Source of the DNA: Halichondria panicea
Taxonomy: Eukaryota; Porifera; Demospongiae; Suberitida; Halichondriidae
Direction: 5' to 3'
Assembly (NCBI RefSeq): GCF_963675165.1
Contig: NC_087379.1
Location: forward strand, 3,476,201-3,540,200
DNA length: 64,000 nt
Below, piece by piece: positions 46,366 to 57,408 of this stretch; position 1 is the first letter of the stretch, and each line of letters starts with the position of its first letter. The position numbers were made by a program, and so were the translations under genes. The notes under the pieces are model-generated. The model had not been told where the DNA came from. It ran no database searches and worked only from the letters and a program-made list of their open reading frames with translations.

Positions 46366-46520
46366 AGAGCTCCATGGTGAAACCTTCGTGCCGGATGAAG
46401 AACCGGCTCCTGCAAAGTCTATGGAGTAGTAGTCTGGATAGTGCTTCAGTATGATATGCTTAGTCTAGTTAGTACGAACGACATCATGAGCCACCATTGA
46501 ACTTGTAAACCTGTGTGTAG

Positions 46521-46587
46521 GTGAAGAAAACATTTCCCGGGAAAAAAGCGTCTGCCGATACGACCGCTGATCCTGCTGATCCTGATT
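46521..46587 (+). CDS. conserved terminal exon-like block of the TTAA element family
   Basis: After CCTGTGTGTAG the frame reads VKKTFPGKKASADTTADPAD, then D and TGA. The reverse-strand counterpart in the 53968-54800 element (about 54240-54290) reads VKKTFPGKRASADTTSQ, preceded across an intron-like gap by EEEALAAMEQLLGSG with a GTAAGT donor. Similarity at protein level in two otherwise differing elements suggests the C-terminus of the family's own protein. Confidence 0.45.
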
Positions 46588-46942
46588 GAACCATGTCACC
46601 GTGAGAACATTGAGAACACTTATTTAGTGTCTTTAGTTACTTCATGCCTTCATACACTATTCATAATTATATAATATTCATAATTGTGAAATGTGTAAAA
46701 AAAATCGTTAATTAGTGGGGGGTGGTCAGTTGCTAGGTAACGAATGATGATGTCATGGTACCCCCAGGATATGGGCTACCTGTAGGAAATAGTTGCAAGT
46801 GCATGGTATGTATTTTTAAAGAAAAATTTGTGTATTTTGTTTTTTTAATTAAAGCCGGGAAAGGGTTCAACGAGAAAGTGGTGAAAATATTTTTATATTG
46901 ACATTCATACAGGCAATCATACTTTTACTGGTCGTATGAAAC

Positions 46943-47312
46943 AGGGGTATTGAAGGAGTTGAACGACATCATTTCACACCTGTTCATGAAACAGAGTACC
47001 GCCTTGAGTTTTTTTCCTGGGTAGTGATTACAAGGTGAGAATGTATAGTTAATTACTGACTATAAAAATTGCATTTGCATTATTAGTTTCTTTTACTGAG
47101 TATGGGCCTCAACAAAGCAACCTCTATGTACGCTCCTCTATGTACGCTTGTGTCTGGTGTACCATCAAGAAGGTATATCTATAATACCTAGCTTCCCCAT
47201 TTGCTGCTATATAGGTGGGATATGTCAAAGGATAGGGCTGACTACACCGTAACAAATGCAAGAACATCTACAAGCAAAAAGCGAAAGGCGCACTTCCCAG
47301 CAGTAAACTAGC
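46943..47312 (+). pseudogene. two exon-like blocks, unknown protein
   Basis: Block 1 (about 46947-47034) reads GIEGVERHHFTPVHETEYRL EFFSWVVITR with donor GTGAGA. Block 2 starts after CTATATAG at 47215 and completes the Arg codon, reading WDMSKDRADYTVTNARTSTS KKRKAHFPAVN, stop at 47310-47312. Splice signals and phase agree. The basic KKRK tail could be a nuclear localisation signal. I do not recognise the family. Confidence 0.4.
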
Positions 47313-47560
47313 AAGTGTACGACTAGGATCAATTACAACACCACTACTGAACATAGAGCCAGACCATATAATACCCGATGAGCTACACCTACTCCTACAT
47401 ATAGCTGACGTTTTAATCACTCACCTACAGACGATCGTTAAGACTGTGGTATATCACGTTCAGGGTATGGGAAGCAAGGGGTCCAGATGGCAAAGCTTAC
47501 GAATGGACATCACTGCAGGGGAGAAGTTTCTGGAACGTCGAGGTTTGCTGACCTACTGAA
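47250..47560 (+). CDS. exon-like frame KLASVRLGSITTPLLNI…, unknown repeat-associated family
   Basis: In a second frame overlapping the end of the previous feature: CKNIYKQKAKGALPSSKLAS VRLGSITTPLLNIEPDHIIP DELHLLLHIADVLITHLQTI VKT, continuing to a stop near 47558. The motif P-DH-IPDELHLLL-I-DVL has strong protein character and I have an impression of it from uncharacterised cnidarian and sponge proteins, which I cannot verify. Two overlapping plausible frames in one stretch imply at least one is fossil. Confidence 0.35.
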
Positions 47561-47929
47561 GACCTACTGAAGGAAGAAATTCAAGCTAAAATGGCCCAAC
47601 TTTGGACAGTGAGTACTAATTAAATTTCTCTTCGCATTTTCATAATTATTTATATGGTCTGGCTCTATAGGAATTTCTCTCTTTGTATAAGATGGTTTCT
47701 AGCTGGACTCAGTGTTAGTTTACTAGTAGGGAGAACTCTAATTTACTATAATCTATCATGATAGGCGAAAGACTGGATAAAGCTTTTCTTGAGCTTGAAG
47801 CACAAGTGTCAAGGGTTTCAGGAAAAGAATATTACTTTCACTTCCCTTACTTTATTCAAAATACGGAAATGTCAAGATGTTTAGTGAGTTCGAGTGTAAA
47901 GAGATAACATTTTAATCACCTTTTTCTCT

Positions 47930-48105
47930 AGGGGTGGAGAAAAATTAATAATGATGACGCCAAGAGACCCAGTAATCTGCATGACCCAGTGGGGGAGGTT
48001 CTGAAAGCTGAAGCAAGAATAGACGAGACATCACAATTTAAGCGAAAGAAACGAAAGTACATTCCAGTAGACATGAACAAACAGCCACGACTTGACTCTG
48101 ACTAA
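47930..48105 (+). CDS. terminal exon-like block, basic C-terminus
   Basis: After the acceptor TTTTTCTCTAG the frame reads GWRKINNDDAKRPSNLHDPV GEVLKAEARIDETSQFKRKK RKYIPVDMNKQPRLDSD then TAA. KRKKRK looks like a nuclear localisation signal. A block upstream, ERLDKAFLELEAQVSRVSGK (47765-47830), is in a possible preceding exon. Bases 48110-48590 hold no gene. Confidence 0.4.
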
Positions 48106-48624
48106 TCATGATTAGTATACTATATATCCTGATAGATTGTAGACATTTACTATCTTAATACACATAAGTAAATGACTGCTAGCCTACTTGCTAGCCTACT
48201 TACCACACTGTACATTGCGATTAATGGGGAATTCCCCAAATTAGTGGCTCTTTCTTAGGTATGTGTAGATAATGCATGTGCGATACGTGATAATTGTGGA
48301 TTTTTTGACAAAACTAGACACATTTTGGAACCGCTTAGTCCACTTTATATCGAGCAGCAGCCGCTTTAAATAATTATATGTGTAAGAATGCCGCAAGAAT
48401 GCCGCAAATCAAACACAAAAATACAAAATAATCAACAAATTTTACAATAACATTGATCAACAAAAGCAGTTAGGGAACTAGCTTCTTAGCTAAGGCAGGG
48501 AAAAAGGGAAGCATAGCCTTTGATCAAATAACAATAAGAACACATATAAAATCATACCGTAATATACAGAAAATTACTAACTAATTTACTGGCATTGGTG
48601 TCCAGTCATCATTGCTGGCAATGC

Positions 48625-49405
48625 CCCTACACACACACACACAACACACCACACACACACGGCTTACACACACACAACACAGACACACACTCCACACACA
48701 CACAAACCCCCCCCAACACACACAACCCACACACACACACACAAACACAGCGTGCACACCACACACACACACACGGCGTGCACACCGCACACCACACACA
48801 CACAAAAACCACACACACAAACATTGCGTGCACACCACCCCCCACACACACAGGGCGTGCACAACCCCAACCCCCCCTACACACACACACACACAACACC
48901 GACACACACTCCACAGACACAAAAACCACACACACACAAACCCCCCCAACACACACACACAAACCACACACACGGCTTGCACACACCACACCCCCTCCCA
49001 ACACACGGCCCACACACACACACACAAACACAGCGTGCACACCACACACATGCACACACACGGCGTGCACACACACACAAACACGGCGTGCACACCACAC
49101 ACACAAACACGGCGTGCACACCACACACACACAAATACGGCGTACACACGGCTAACATGGTGTGCACACCCTGCACACCCCCCCCACACACGGCTTACAC
49201 ACACAGCGTGCACACCCCTCCCACACACACACCGGCGTGCACACCACACACAGATGCACACACACAAACAATGCGTGCACACCCCCCCCCCACACACACA
49301 CACACACACAACACACCACACACACACAGCTTGCACATTGCACACACCACACACGCACACACACAAATACTGCGTGCACACCCCCCCCCCACACACACAC
49401 ACTAA
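48625..49405. repeat. compound CA satellite with GCGTGCACACC punctuation
   Basis: (CA)n broken every 25-45 bp by GGCGTGCACACC or C-runs. All long ORFs here (both strands, rich in Thr/His or Cys/Val) are translations of the repeat. Confidence 0.95.
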
Positions 49406-49410
49406 CATAA

Positions 49411-49950
49411 CCAAGGTTAGATCTTATACATGTAGCTACAAGCCACAAAACGCCTAAAGTAAGATGATACACCCAGATATGGGAATCACATGAGCCTAAA
49501 GTCATGGTACTAAAAAAAACTGAGAGAACAAAGAGACAGAAATAAAAGAGCTGACAAGAATGGAAAAGAAAGAGACTGACATTGTCATAACTTAATTACT
49601 TATGTACACAATAACTATAAGGTAGCAAATTTGAAGTACTTTCTAAACAAAAAATTTAGCTTGCTTTTTCAACTGCATGTTTTGTGGTGTTAACCATAGA
49701 GTCTTTGGTTTGACAGTCACACCCGGACTCCGCATGTATGGGAGTGGTCCCGCCTTTCCTCGAGCTATCCACAAGTCAGGAAATTAAAGGGACCGAAAGT
49801 TGTGGACTGGCAATGACGGGTTTGGTGCTCCTCTGAAGACCGGAAACAATTATATAAATTGTCAATTGAATGTCCTTCAAAAATAAATGTGCATCCCGTT
49901 TGAGTCAAAATGGTACGCTTCAGCGGGCCAGTTAGCCTTCCAAACACACA
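49411..49950. repeat. direct repeat 1 flanking a Penelope-like element
   Basis: CCAAGGTTAGATCTT through GTACGCTTCAGCGGGC and CTTCCAAACACACAC. It recurs in the same orientation at 53054-53532 with small indels. Contains a hairpin CCACAAG … CTTGTGG-like near 49770-49805. In Penelope-like elements such flanking copies are called pLTRs. Confidence 0.8.
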
Positions 49951-50224
49951 CGTACTTGATACGGGCCTGGCTTGCCAGGCGGGTGAGTTCCTCTCGTCGC
50001 GCCCCCCTACTTCTTGCTGTGACGATCTCACGATCCTCCCGGCATTTTGTACAGGGGTCAGAGGTCTCTGTTGCCTACGCATTCGGCTCAGCATTAAGTA
50101 TAGGTTCAATGAGTTCATATAAATCGCCTAAGAATCGGAAGGATATTCAATTGTGTACTATAACTTCACTATGGAAACCATATAATTATCTTATCATATA
50201 TGAGTATGATGTATCGTAACCTAT

Positions 50225-52690
50225 AGTAGCTACGCTTTATCCCGCCAGAAAATTCATTGGACAGCAAATTAAAGAATACAACGCAACAACAAAATAACTA
50301 CGAAAATTAAACGACACCATAAGACAACAAGAATCCGCTCAAACACACAAGACGATTCCTAAACAACAAGTACCCAAAATACCGACAATTCTGAACGAAA
50401 CAGACAGAAACTATAAACAACTTTACTTCACGTTCCTAGACAAAATCATTACTCAAAACACTATCAAACAAGAACGTACCAAGCTGAAACTCCGACCATA
50501 TAATCACACACACCGAACAGCAGCTATGCTCCTTTGACGTTACTCGCAAGACTTTGATACACTTCCATGCCCACTTTATAAACAGATGCAACATAGAAAT
50601 GCACGACTGCCTTCCTGAATATATTAAGAAAACAACAAGTGAAGATACCTCCGCAGCGATCACTAAAACAGGCAAAAAAAGACAGTCACAGGAACCCCTA
50701 CCACACTCAACAAAACAACAGATAACCATTTTTTATGCCCAGGCCCACCACACACAAAATTCCCGACGTAACAGTCCATACCCATACCTCAGCTCACAAT
50801 CTCTGAACACGGAACAACTAACGCTACTCACTAAAGGACTCTCTTTCGCACCAACCCCCCAAATAAACTACGTCAATACAATGAATTTGCAAGATCACTT
50901 CGACCAATCTACACACACGCAGTTACCAAACCAAACATAACACCCACCAAAAGAGAACAACCTGAACAATCCCTTACAGATAGACTACAGACGAATGACA
51001 TTTTTACCGAAATCGAACTTACACTCAAGTATATTCACGAATGCCTACTTTAGACTCGACCAAACAAAAACAGAATTGGATGAAAAACTACCACTCATAT
51101 TTAACCAAACAACATCCAACCTGAACAAACATACACGATATGCCCTCGCCAAACTTAAAAAACAAAGAACAGAAATCACAATAAAAGCAGCAGACAAAAA
51201 TCTTGGCATAGTTATACTAGACTCCGTGATCAAAGTACATATAGACTAACACTACAACACCCAACCAAAGATATAGAAAATCAACTGCAAGAAACGACCA
51301 GAAATTTTTCACCACAACTAAACGCAACGCAATACACAAAAACCTAAAAAAAATGTTTACTGCCCAACCCCAAAAATCCAAAAATACACAACCTCCCAAG
51401 TTCTACAGAATACCCAAAATCCACAAAAAATTTACAACACTACCCCCGGTACGACCAATAATTAATTCCATGCTCTCCTCGATCACGTACTACAACCACT
51501 CGCACGCAGATTACCTACAAAATCTACTAAAATCGCTACAAGACTTACATGTACCTGACGATGTAATACAATAGACGTTGACAGTCTCTACCCCTCTATT
51601 CCACAAACAGAATGCCTCGATATTATTTATAACCAAATGCATGAAAGAAAACATTTACTTCTCTGTGACCCTAATCTCATACATACATCATACATACATC
51701 TGCTACACACAAACGTTAACTACAATTATTTCGAATTTGGTACACTAACATTTCAACAAATTAAAGGTACAGCAATGGGAGCCTCCTTCTCACCAACAAT
51801 AGCTTCGCAACACAACCGTTAAAACCACTTCTGCTTAAACGTTACATCGATGATATTTTCAGCTCTGACCAACTCAACACCTTTCACTCATCACTGCATT
51901 TTACCTCCAGTCACTCTCAAACAGAAACCAATTTTTTAGATATCACTATTTTCAAGCACGACACCTTTCCCTACACCAACACACTCGACACGAAAACATA
52001 CCAAAAAACCCAAAAACTTGTATCAATACGTACATTACAATTCAGCCCATTCACGGAAATTATACAAAGGTATTATTCAAGGAGATATGTACGTACAAAC
52101 AGCCTGACTAGTAACTACTATGCAACAATTACACTATTCGAACAAAGACTATTACAACGAGGATACCCCAAACAACTTATCAACAAAACAATGAAAACTA
52201 TAACGTTATAAAGAGAGACAACGATACCTTTCACCAACACCACCCCAAAACTCTACGCGACGACCAATCCTACCTATTTAGTCTGTTAAAATCCACGATC
52301 TTACAAAACTATAAAAAGATTTCTAAATATGTCGATTTATTACTTTAGGCCCGAATTAGTGCGAGCACGAATCAACCCCACAGACGAGCAAATTCAGACG
52401 AGCAAATTATAGATATAATTCTTGACCTTGTCAATCACACACGACTGCTGGTATGATGCCCAACCTCGTCGATGCTAAAACCATAATCCAAACATGCAAT
52501 GTGTAACCTGCAAGCACTACAACACCGGCAATTCATTTAAAAGCACATCGACAGGTCGCCCGCCAATACACCATTAGAAATTCCTTCACCTGTAACTCAA
52601 ACAACATTATCTACCTAATAACCTGCACTAAATGTAAGAAGCAATATGTAGGATACACCCAGACAAGACCGACACCGAACGAATATTAAC
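50225..52690 (+). pseudogene. Penelope-like element: reverse transcriptase plus GIY-YIG endonuclease, degenerate
   Basis: Successive frames read LTLLTKGLSFAPTP (50815), AADKNLGIVILD (51185), PKFYRIPKIHKKF and LPPVRPIIN (about 51385-51465), VDSLYPSIPQTECLDII (51575), FQQIKGTAMGASFSPTIA (51750), KRYIDDIFS (51838; YxDD-type catalytic pair) and FLDITIFKHDTF. Near 52605 comes NNIIYLITCTKCKKQYVGYT, a GIY-YIG-type motif in the variant YLI…YVG. RT followed by GIY-YIG defines Penelope-like elements, which copy themselves by target-primed reverse transcription, often at telomeric or microsatellite sites. Many stops and frameshifts; inactive. Confidence 0.85.
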
Positions 52691-53053
52691 AATAATAAAC
52701 AATAATAAAACAATCTACGTATGCATTTCAATTTTCCGGACCACAAAACCTCGAACTTATCAGTACTTATCAGTACAAGTAATAGACACAGCAACTACTT
52801 TACACGAACTGAAACAATTAGAAGACTTTTGGATTCACAATTTAGAGACTTATGTCCCAAAAGGACTATGTGTATATCTACATTGTTACTAACCGATCAC
52901 CGAAACCGAAACCATAACAGTGTACTAAATGGGTCCCCCACCTATACAGGGTCTCCCGCATTCGTGTCGTGGGGGCCCACACACACACATACACCCACAC
53001 CCACACACACACACACACTAACATCTAATTATTTTGACTAATGGCAAATCCAA

Positions 53054-53532
53054 CCAAGGTTAGATCTTCCACAAAACGAAGATGATAAACCCATAATCGT
53101 CATGGTACTAAAAAACTGGTACAAAAACTGAGAGAACAAAGAGACAGAAATAAAAGAGCTGACAATAATGGAAAAAAAAGAGACTGACATTGTCACGTGG
53201 GTTCCATTTTGCTTAACTTAATTACATATGTACTATAAGGTAGCAAATTTGAAGTACAAAAAAATTTAGCTTGCTTTTTCAACTGCATGTGTTTAACCAT
53301 AGAGTCTATGGTTTGACAGTCACACCCGGACTCCGCATGTATGGGAGTGGTCCCGCCTTGCTATCCACAAGTCAAGGGACCGAAACTTGTGGACTGGCAA
53401 TGACGGGTTTGGTGCTAGACTAGAAAAAATTGTGTCAATTGAATGTCCTTCATAAAAATAAATGTGCATCCCGTTTGAGTCAAAATGGTACGCTTCAGCG
53501 GGCGCGGTTCCCCTACCCCCCTTCCAAACACA
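53054..53532. repeat. direct repeat 2 flanking the Penelope-like element
   Basis: Same order of words as 49411-49950: CCAAGGTTAGATCTT, GAGAGAACAAAGAGACAGAA, TTTAGCTTGCTTTTTCAACT, CACACCCGGACTCCGCATGT, ATGCGT-free end and GTACGCTTCAGCGGGC. It is bordered on both sides by CA tracts (52975-53018 and 53525-53635). Confidence 0.8.
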
Positions 53533-53784
53533 CACACACACACACACACGGACACCACACATGCACAATGCGTGCACACCCCCCCCCACACACACACACA
53601 CAACACACACACAACACACCACACACCCCACACACACAGCTTCAACTACGTCCTTGCATAGTTGAGTTGAAATTCACCCCTGCCTGTGTCAACTCTCTGT
53701 ATGTGTTAAAACTCAATCAATAACAATGCTGAGTGTATCCATTGCATGATAATTATTATTGTATAATTATAGTAAAACTTGTAC

Positions 53785-54993
53785 CTGTAGTTCCTCAGTA
53801 GTCTCTACAGACTCTCCCAGCATTGTGAGTTCCTCTCTCAATGTGTCTGTTGTTTTGTCGTTTTCTGGACCCACCCATACGCTCATGTCTTTCAAGTAAC
53901 TTGGGTTCCAATAGCGAAATTTTTCTGGCATGGGCTGTTTCGATAACTGTACCACTTTGCTTGTTAACCCTTTCCCCGTTTTAAAAATACAGAATTTTCT
54001 TTCAAAATTCATGTCATGAACCATACATTGAAATCACTTGTAACTATTTCCTACAGGTAGCGCAGACCCCAGAGGTATCTTGACACCATCTTCGTTACCT
54101 AGCAACTGACCACCCCCACTAATTAGCAATTGTTTACAAACATTCACAACTATGTACACAAATAATATTGTATGAGGGCACAGAGTGCAGTGTTCTCAAT
54201 GTTCTCACGGTGACATGGTTCAATCAGAAAGTTCTCTGCGAGGTCGTATCAGCAGACGCCCTTTTCCCGGGAAATGTTTTCTTCACCTACACACAGGTTT
54301 ACAAGTTCAATGGTGGCTCATGATGTCCACTGCTGTACTAACTAGCCTAAACACAGGTATACTGAAGCTATCAAGACTACAAATGCTACTCTAGACTTAC
54401 CAGATCCAAGAAGTTGTTCCATCGCAGCAAGAGCTTCTTCCTCAGGCCTTCAGGCTCATAGCTTGAGATAGCTTTTTATCTAGCTATGATCCCAGTCACT
54501 GTCCTCTCACTCAACAAGGCCATAAGCATCGATATTCTCAATATTCTCACTGTCTAGCTATACTTTAGAACCTCACTAAGGTTGTACTACAAAGATCTTG
54601 AAACATTATCAAACGGTCACTTTTCTTTTGTACAAAGCGTACCTCGAGGCAGCATATTAAAGATACCACGTGAAAGAGCAGCTCAATGCGCATGTGCTGG
54701 TACCTACAGCGTGTGCATAGCTCCAACACAGCGGGCACAACGAATTTTTGAAAATGACCACTAGAGTGGCCGTCATATGACGGCTTCAACGGGGAAAGGG
54801 TTAAACTTCCTTGAGCTGAGTTAATCATGTCAACAAGCCTTTTTTTGTGAAATTCGGAAGGTTTTGGCATCGGAAAGGGAATGCCTTCAGGGAGCCCTTT
54901 CCGCATTCTGCGAGCTGTCTGATGTGATGAATTGCTTTGTTGTGCAATGAGGATGCCTTCCTCTCTAAGGTATTCTTTCACTGTCTGCCCTCC
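53785..54993 (-). pseudogene. single exon interrupted by a TTAA element (53968-54800)
   Basis: Upstream part: GGQTVKEYLREEGILIAQQS to FHKKRLVDMINSAQGS, reaching TTAA at 54801-54804. Downstream part from TTAA at 53964-53967: LTSKVVQLSKQPMPEKFRYW to SVETTEELQ with donor GTACAAG at 53784. Removing the element plus one TTAA joins GS-LTSK in one uninterrupted frame. I do not recognise the protein; it has a KEYL-REEG, PFPMPKPSEF pattern. The upstream border is cut by a second TTAA element remnant (about 55013-55291). Confidence 0.65.
53968..54800. mobile_element. 833-bp non-autonomous TTAA element
   Basis: Ends CCCTTTCCCCGTT and AACGGGGAAAGGG, flanked by TTAA at 53964-53967 and 54801-54804. Its left 250 bp (TAGCAACTGACCACCCCCAC, GTGACATGGTTCAATCAG) matches the arms of the 3.6-kb element at 43297-46865. 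piggyBac-like by target and tips; no transposase. Confidence 0.88.
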
Positions 54994-55012
54994 GTTAGCA
55001 TCAGTTAGTTAT

Positions 55013-55291
55013 AGCTTGTCTCTCTTGGTATGATCCCAGTCACTGTCCTCTTACTCAACAAGGCCATAAGCATCGTTATTCTCACTGTCTAGCTGCCCCG
55101 CTGAGGTTGTACTACGAAACGGTCACTTTTCTTTCTGCACGAAGCGTACCTCGAGGCAAGATATTAAAGATACCATGTGAAAGAGCAGCGCATGTGCTGG
55201 TACCTACAGCTAGCTTCCAACACAGCACCCACAACGATTTTTTGAAAATTATCACTACCGCTGCCGTCATATGACGGTAGCCGGGAAAGGG
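55013..55291. mobile_element. partial copy of the TTAA element, right half
   Basis: ATGATCCCAGTCACTGTCCT through GGGAAAGGG-TTAA (55292-55295) matches 54490-54804. The left half is missing. Confidence 0.75.
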
Positions 55292-55444
55292 TTAATATTT
55301 TTATTGTTAAGCTACCCATGCCTGATAAAACATTGTCTTGAATTTCTGGATATGCAAATGAGAGAAGTATGATATTGGAGCTCCGTCACCACTGAGTTTT
55401 ACTTTTATTGGTTGGGCCATAATAAGTGTATAATTTCTTCTATA

Positions 55445-55725
55445 CTTATGATCTTAGCTAGCTCTTCCTGGATTGCAGCTTTCGGTAGTCTATAAGCACC
55501 AGGATAAGGACCTTCGAGATGTCGAGAGAGTTGTTAATTGAGATCCTTGATTCGGTACAGTGGTGGTAAATCAGATGCAACGCTCAATTCATGATAAGCT
55601 TCGTCACTGTACATTGCTGTACCCTCGCAGAATCGCTGGCGTTTGATGTTGTGGCTTGTGAGATGATTCACAAAACCAAAGCGCTTGCTTCTGCAGAGTG
55701 TGTTTTACCGTGATACCTCGTGAAC
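55445..55725 (-). pseudogene. exon-like block, unknown protein
   Basis: One frame reads GFVNHLTSHNIKRQRFCEGT AMYSDEAYHELSVASDLPPL YRIKDLN, then after a one-base shift QLSRHLEGPYPGAYRLPKAA IQEELAKIISIEE. Composition is protein-like and splice-type sequence surrounds it, but the frame is broken. May belong with the interrupted exon at 53785-54993 on the same strand. Confidence 0.35.
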
Positions 55726-55937
55726 TTTTTTGCCTTTGTTGATGTGTGCTGTGGTAGTTTCGGGGATCGTTGTTGGCTGTGGAGATTCAGTGGATAGTTG
55801 CTGCTCAATTTCAGAATACGATTCTGCAAGAGGTTGTGTTCTCCAGCAAGTACGGCATACGGTTGATTTCACTTCCCTTCGAATATCCGTAGTCCGTATT
55901 GTACGATGTATCTACCCCGCCCACGCGCTGTTGTACT

Positions 55938-55991
55938 TAGCCTTGAGACCAGGCCGATTAAAATACGCCTGGATTCCTGGATTCGAGGCTA
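55938..55991. mobile_element. 54-bp TAGCC/GGCTA micro-element
   Basis: TAGCCTTGAGACCAGGCCGA … CTGGATTCGAGGCTA. Flanks TGTTGTACT and CACTGTACC are only partly alike. Same end sequence as 18871-18904, 31229-32013 and 34894-35677. Confidence 0.5.
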
Positions 55992-56319
55992 CACTGTACC
56001 GGAATTTTAAAAATCGAAGATGTCTGCTGAACCTGGGAGGAAAGCTGCATATTCAGTACTTATCTGAGAGAGATATGCAGCATAATAACTGGAGCTACAG
56101 TGTGCCGTGTTATGAAGAGGAATGGATTCATAAGAAAGAAAATTCAGCAAGCAAAGAAGTATAGAGCTGACACATGCATTGCTCTTTAGGAAAGAACAAT
56201 TTGTATGGAAGTGGAAGCGATAAGCGCCAATCATTAAGGAAATTTGGGTACTCACCTGAAAGGCTTACCCCCAGTATGTCATCGCTTCCTAGTACGTGGA
56301 ATTAGAGTCTCTGCACTTG

Positions 56320-56613
56320 CTGCTATTTGCCTATTTGCCTACTTGGAGTCGAACTCACTACGGGAACTTTGACAAATTTTTTGGTTTTCTTAGAGGAACT
56401 CTGATACCCAACATGAACCCATTTGATGGTTCAAGTTCCATTCACCATGTGCCAGAAGTCATTGAGCTACTTGAGGATGCTGGAATACTAGTTATGTCAA
56501 TAGAGGAAACCTTTAGTTCTGTAAAGTACTTCATTAAAGATGACCCTCAAAGTATTAGCAACATCACAAAAGAACAATGTATACGTTGGATAAGTGATAG
56601 TGGATATGCATAA
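56320..56613 (+). CDS. ORF of unknown function
   Basis: The frame from about YLPTWSRTHYGNFDKFFGFL through SSIHHVPEVIELLEDAGILV and SSVKYFIKDDPQSISNITKE QCIRWISDSGYA ends in TAA at 56611-56613. It lacks low-complexity bias and a CAA/GAG-type codon mix suggests real coding history. A nominal ATG lies at 56296, but an upstream AG may mark an exon start. No domain recognised. Confidence 0.4.
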   Translation: MLFAYLPTWSRTHYGNFDKFFGFLRGTLIPNMNPFDGSSSIHHVPEVIELLEDAGILVMSIEETFSSVKYFIKDDPQSISNITKEQCIRWISDSGYA

Positions 56614-56652
56614 GCATGATTACTTTACAATGTTCTTGCTTTAATATTACAC

Positions 56653-57408
56653 TCAAAACTTCTTGATGTCACTCATGATTGTATCCTTATGCTCTACATA
56701 TTGATCTTGTGTAATAGCACCTAGCTCCATCAGCTTGTGCCATTTCTCAAGCTGATCAATGCTCAGACGTCAGTGTGATTCGTTTGGCAGGCAGGTGATG
56801 TAGATCGTTTCTTCAACTTTGATTGGCGAAAGAATGGCTTGTCTGGAGGCTCGTCATATGATACGTGCTTGTTTAGCTGAAGGCTCGAAGTTGCTCAGGA
56901 CTAAACTCTCCAGAAGTGTGTTTTTCCTCTAGCTCATCAACAATAGAGGCCATTTTCGACGAATGGCCTTGGTAGCGGGCAGGTTTGTTTTTGTCCTCTT
57001 CAGGCTTTTTCTTCTTCGGGGGTACACCAGAATTTACATCAGAAATAGAGAGGCGCTTTCGAGCATGTGCTTTTATCTTTGCCCAAATGATTATAGGGGT
57101 TTTTTCTTTTTGTAAGAGTCATACATTGTTGCCACATTCAGCATCACTATCAACTAGTTGCTGCTTTCCTTTGAAACCATGACCAGGCATTATGTGTACG
57201 CCATCAGTACTTTTAATGAGCTTCTCAGATTCCAAAGTACACATAATTTTCTCCTCCAATTCTTGTTTGCTATGAAAGACTGTTTGCTATGAAAGACACT
57301 TGCTGAGAACCGTTCCACGGCACCACCTGGAATAAGACGGTTAATGATCTTCAATGAATACTCCACTTGAACTTGAGGGGACTGTTTCGGTGCACTTCCA
57401 TGGTCACT
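56653..57408 (-). pseudogene. basic nuclear-type protein with SHOCT-like C-terminus, degraded
   Basis: After an AG at 57409-57410 the frame reads SDHGSAPKQSPQVQVEYSLK IINRLIPGGAVERF. Then, in shifted frames, LEEKIMCTLESEKLIKSTDG VHIMPGHGFKGKQQLVDSD, KAHARKRLSISDVNSGVPPK KKKPEEDKNKPARY and MASIVDELEEKHTSGEFSPEQ-type text. The end, LSIDQLEKWHKLMELGAITQ DQYVEHKDTIMSDIKKF and TGA at 56653, matches the SHOCT pattern (L-KL-ELG-IT-E/D). One in-frame TGA interrupts just before it and other frameshifts lie upstream. Function unknown. Confidence 0.5.

Larger units (their letters stand above)
43297..46865. mobile_element. 3.6-kb element with TTAA target and CCCTTTCCC/GGGAAAGGG ends
   Basis: Left junction TTAA-CCCTTTCCC, right junction GGGAAAGGG-TTCA (one base changed). 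Subterminal arms are inverted over about 300 bp: GGTACCATGACATCATCATC, TAGCAACTGACCACCCCCAC and TCTCAATGTGACATGGTTCA at the left appear inverted at 46590-46800. TTAA plus CCC tips is the piggyBac pattern. The internal ORF is hAT-like rather than piggyBac-like. A short 3' block VKKTFPGKKASADTTADPAD then D and stop (46521-46587) is repeated in the small relative at 53968-54800. Confidence 0.78.

Noticed and set aside
48581-49505. Long ORFs on both strands (up to about 280 codons), Thr/His-rich or Cys/Val-rich
   Set aside because: They translate a CA/GT satellite in all frames; no domain, no codon structure, and the frames end where the repeat ends.
53366-53398. Possible hammerhead ribozyme in the Penelope direct repeats (CCACAAGTC … GAAACTTGTGG)
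   Set aside because: The stem III and cleavage-site halves fit, but no CTGANGA core or stem I/II lies between them in either copy, so only a hairpin is supported.
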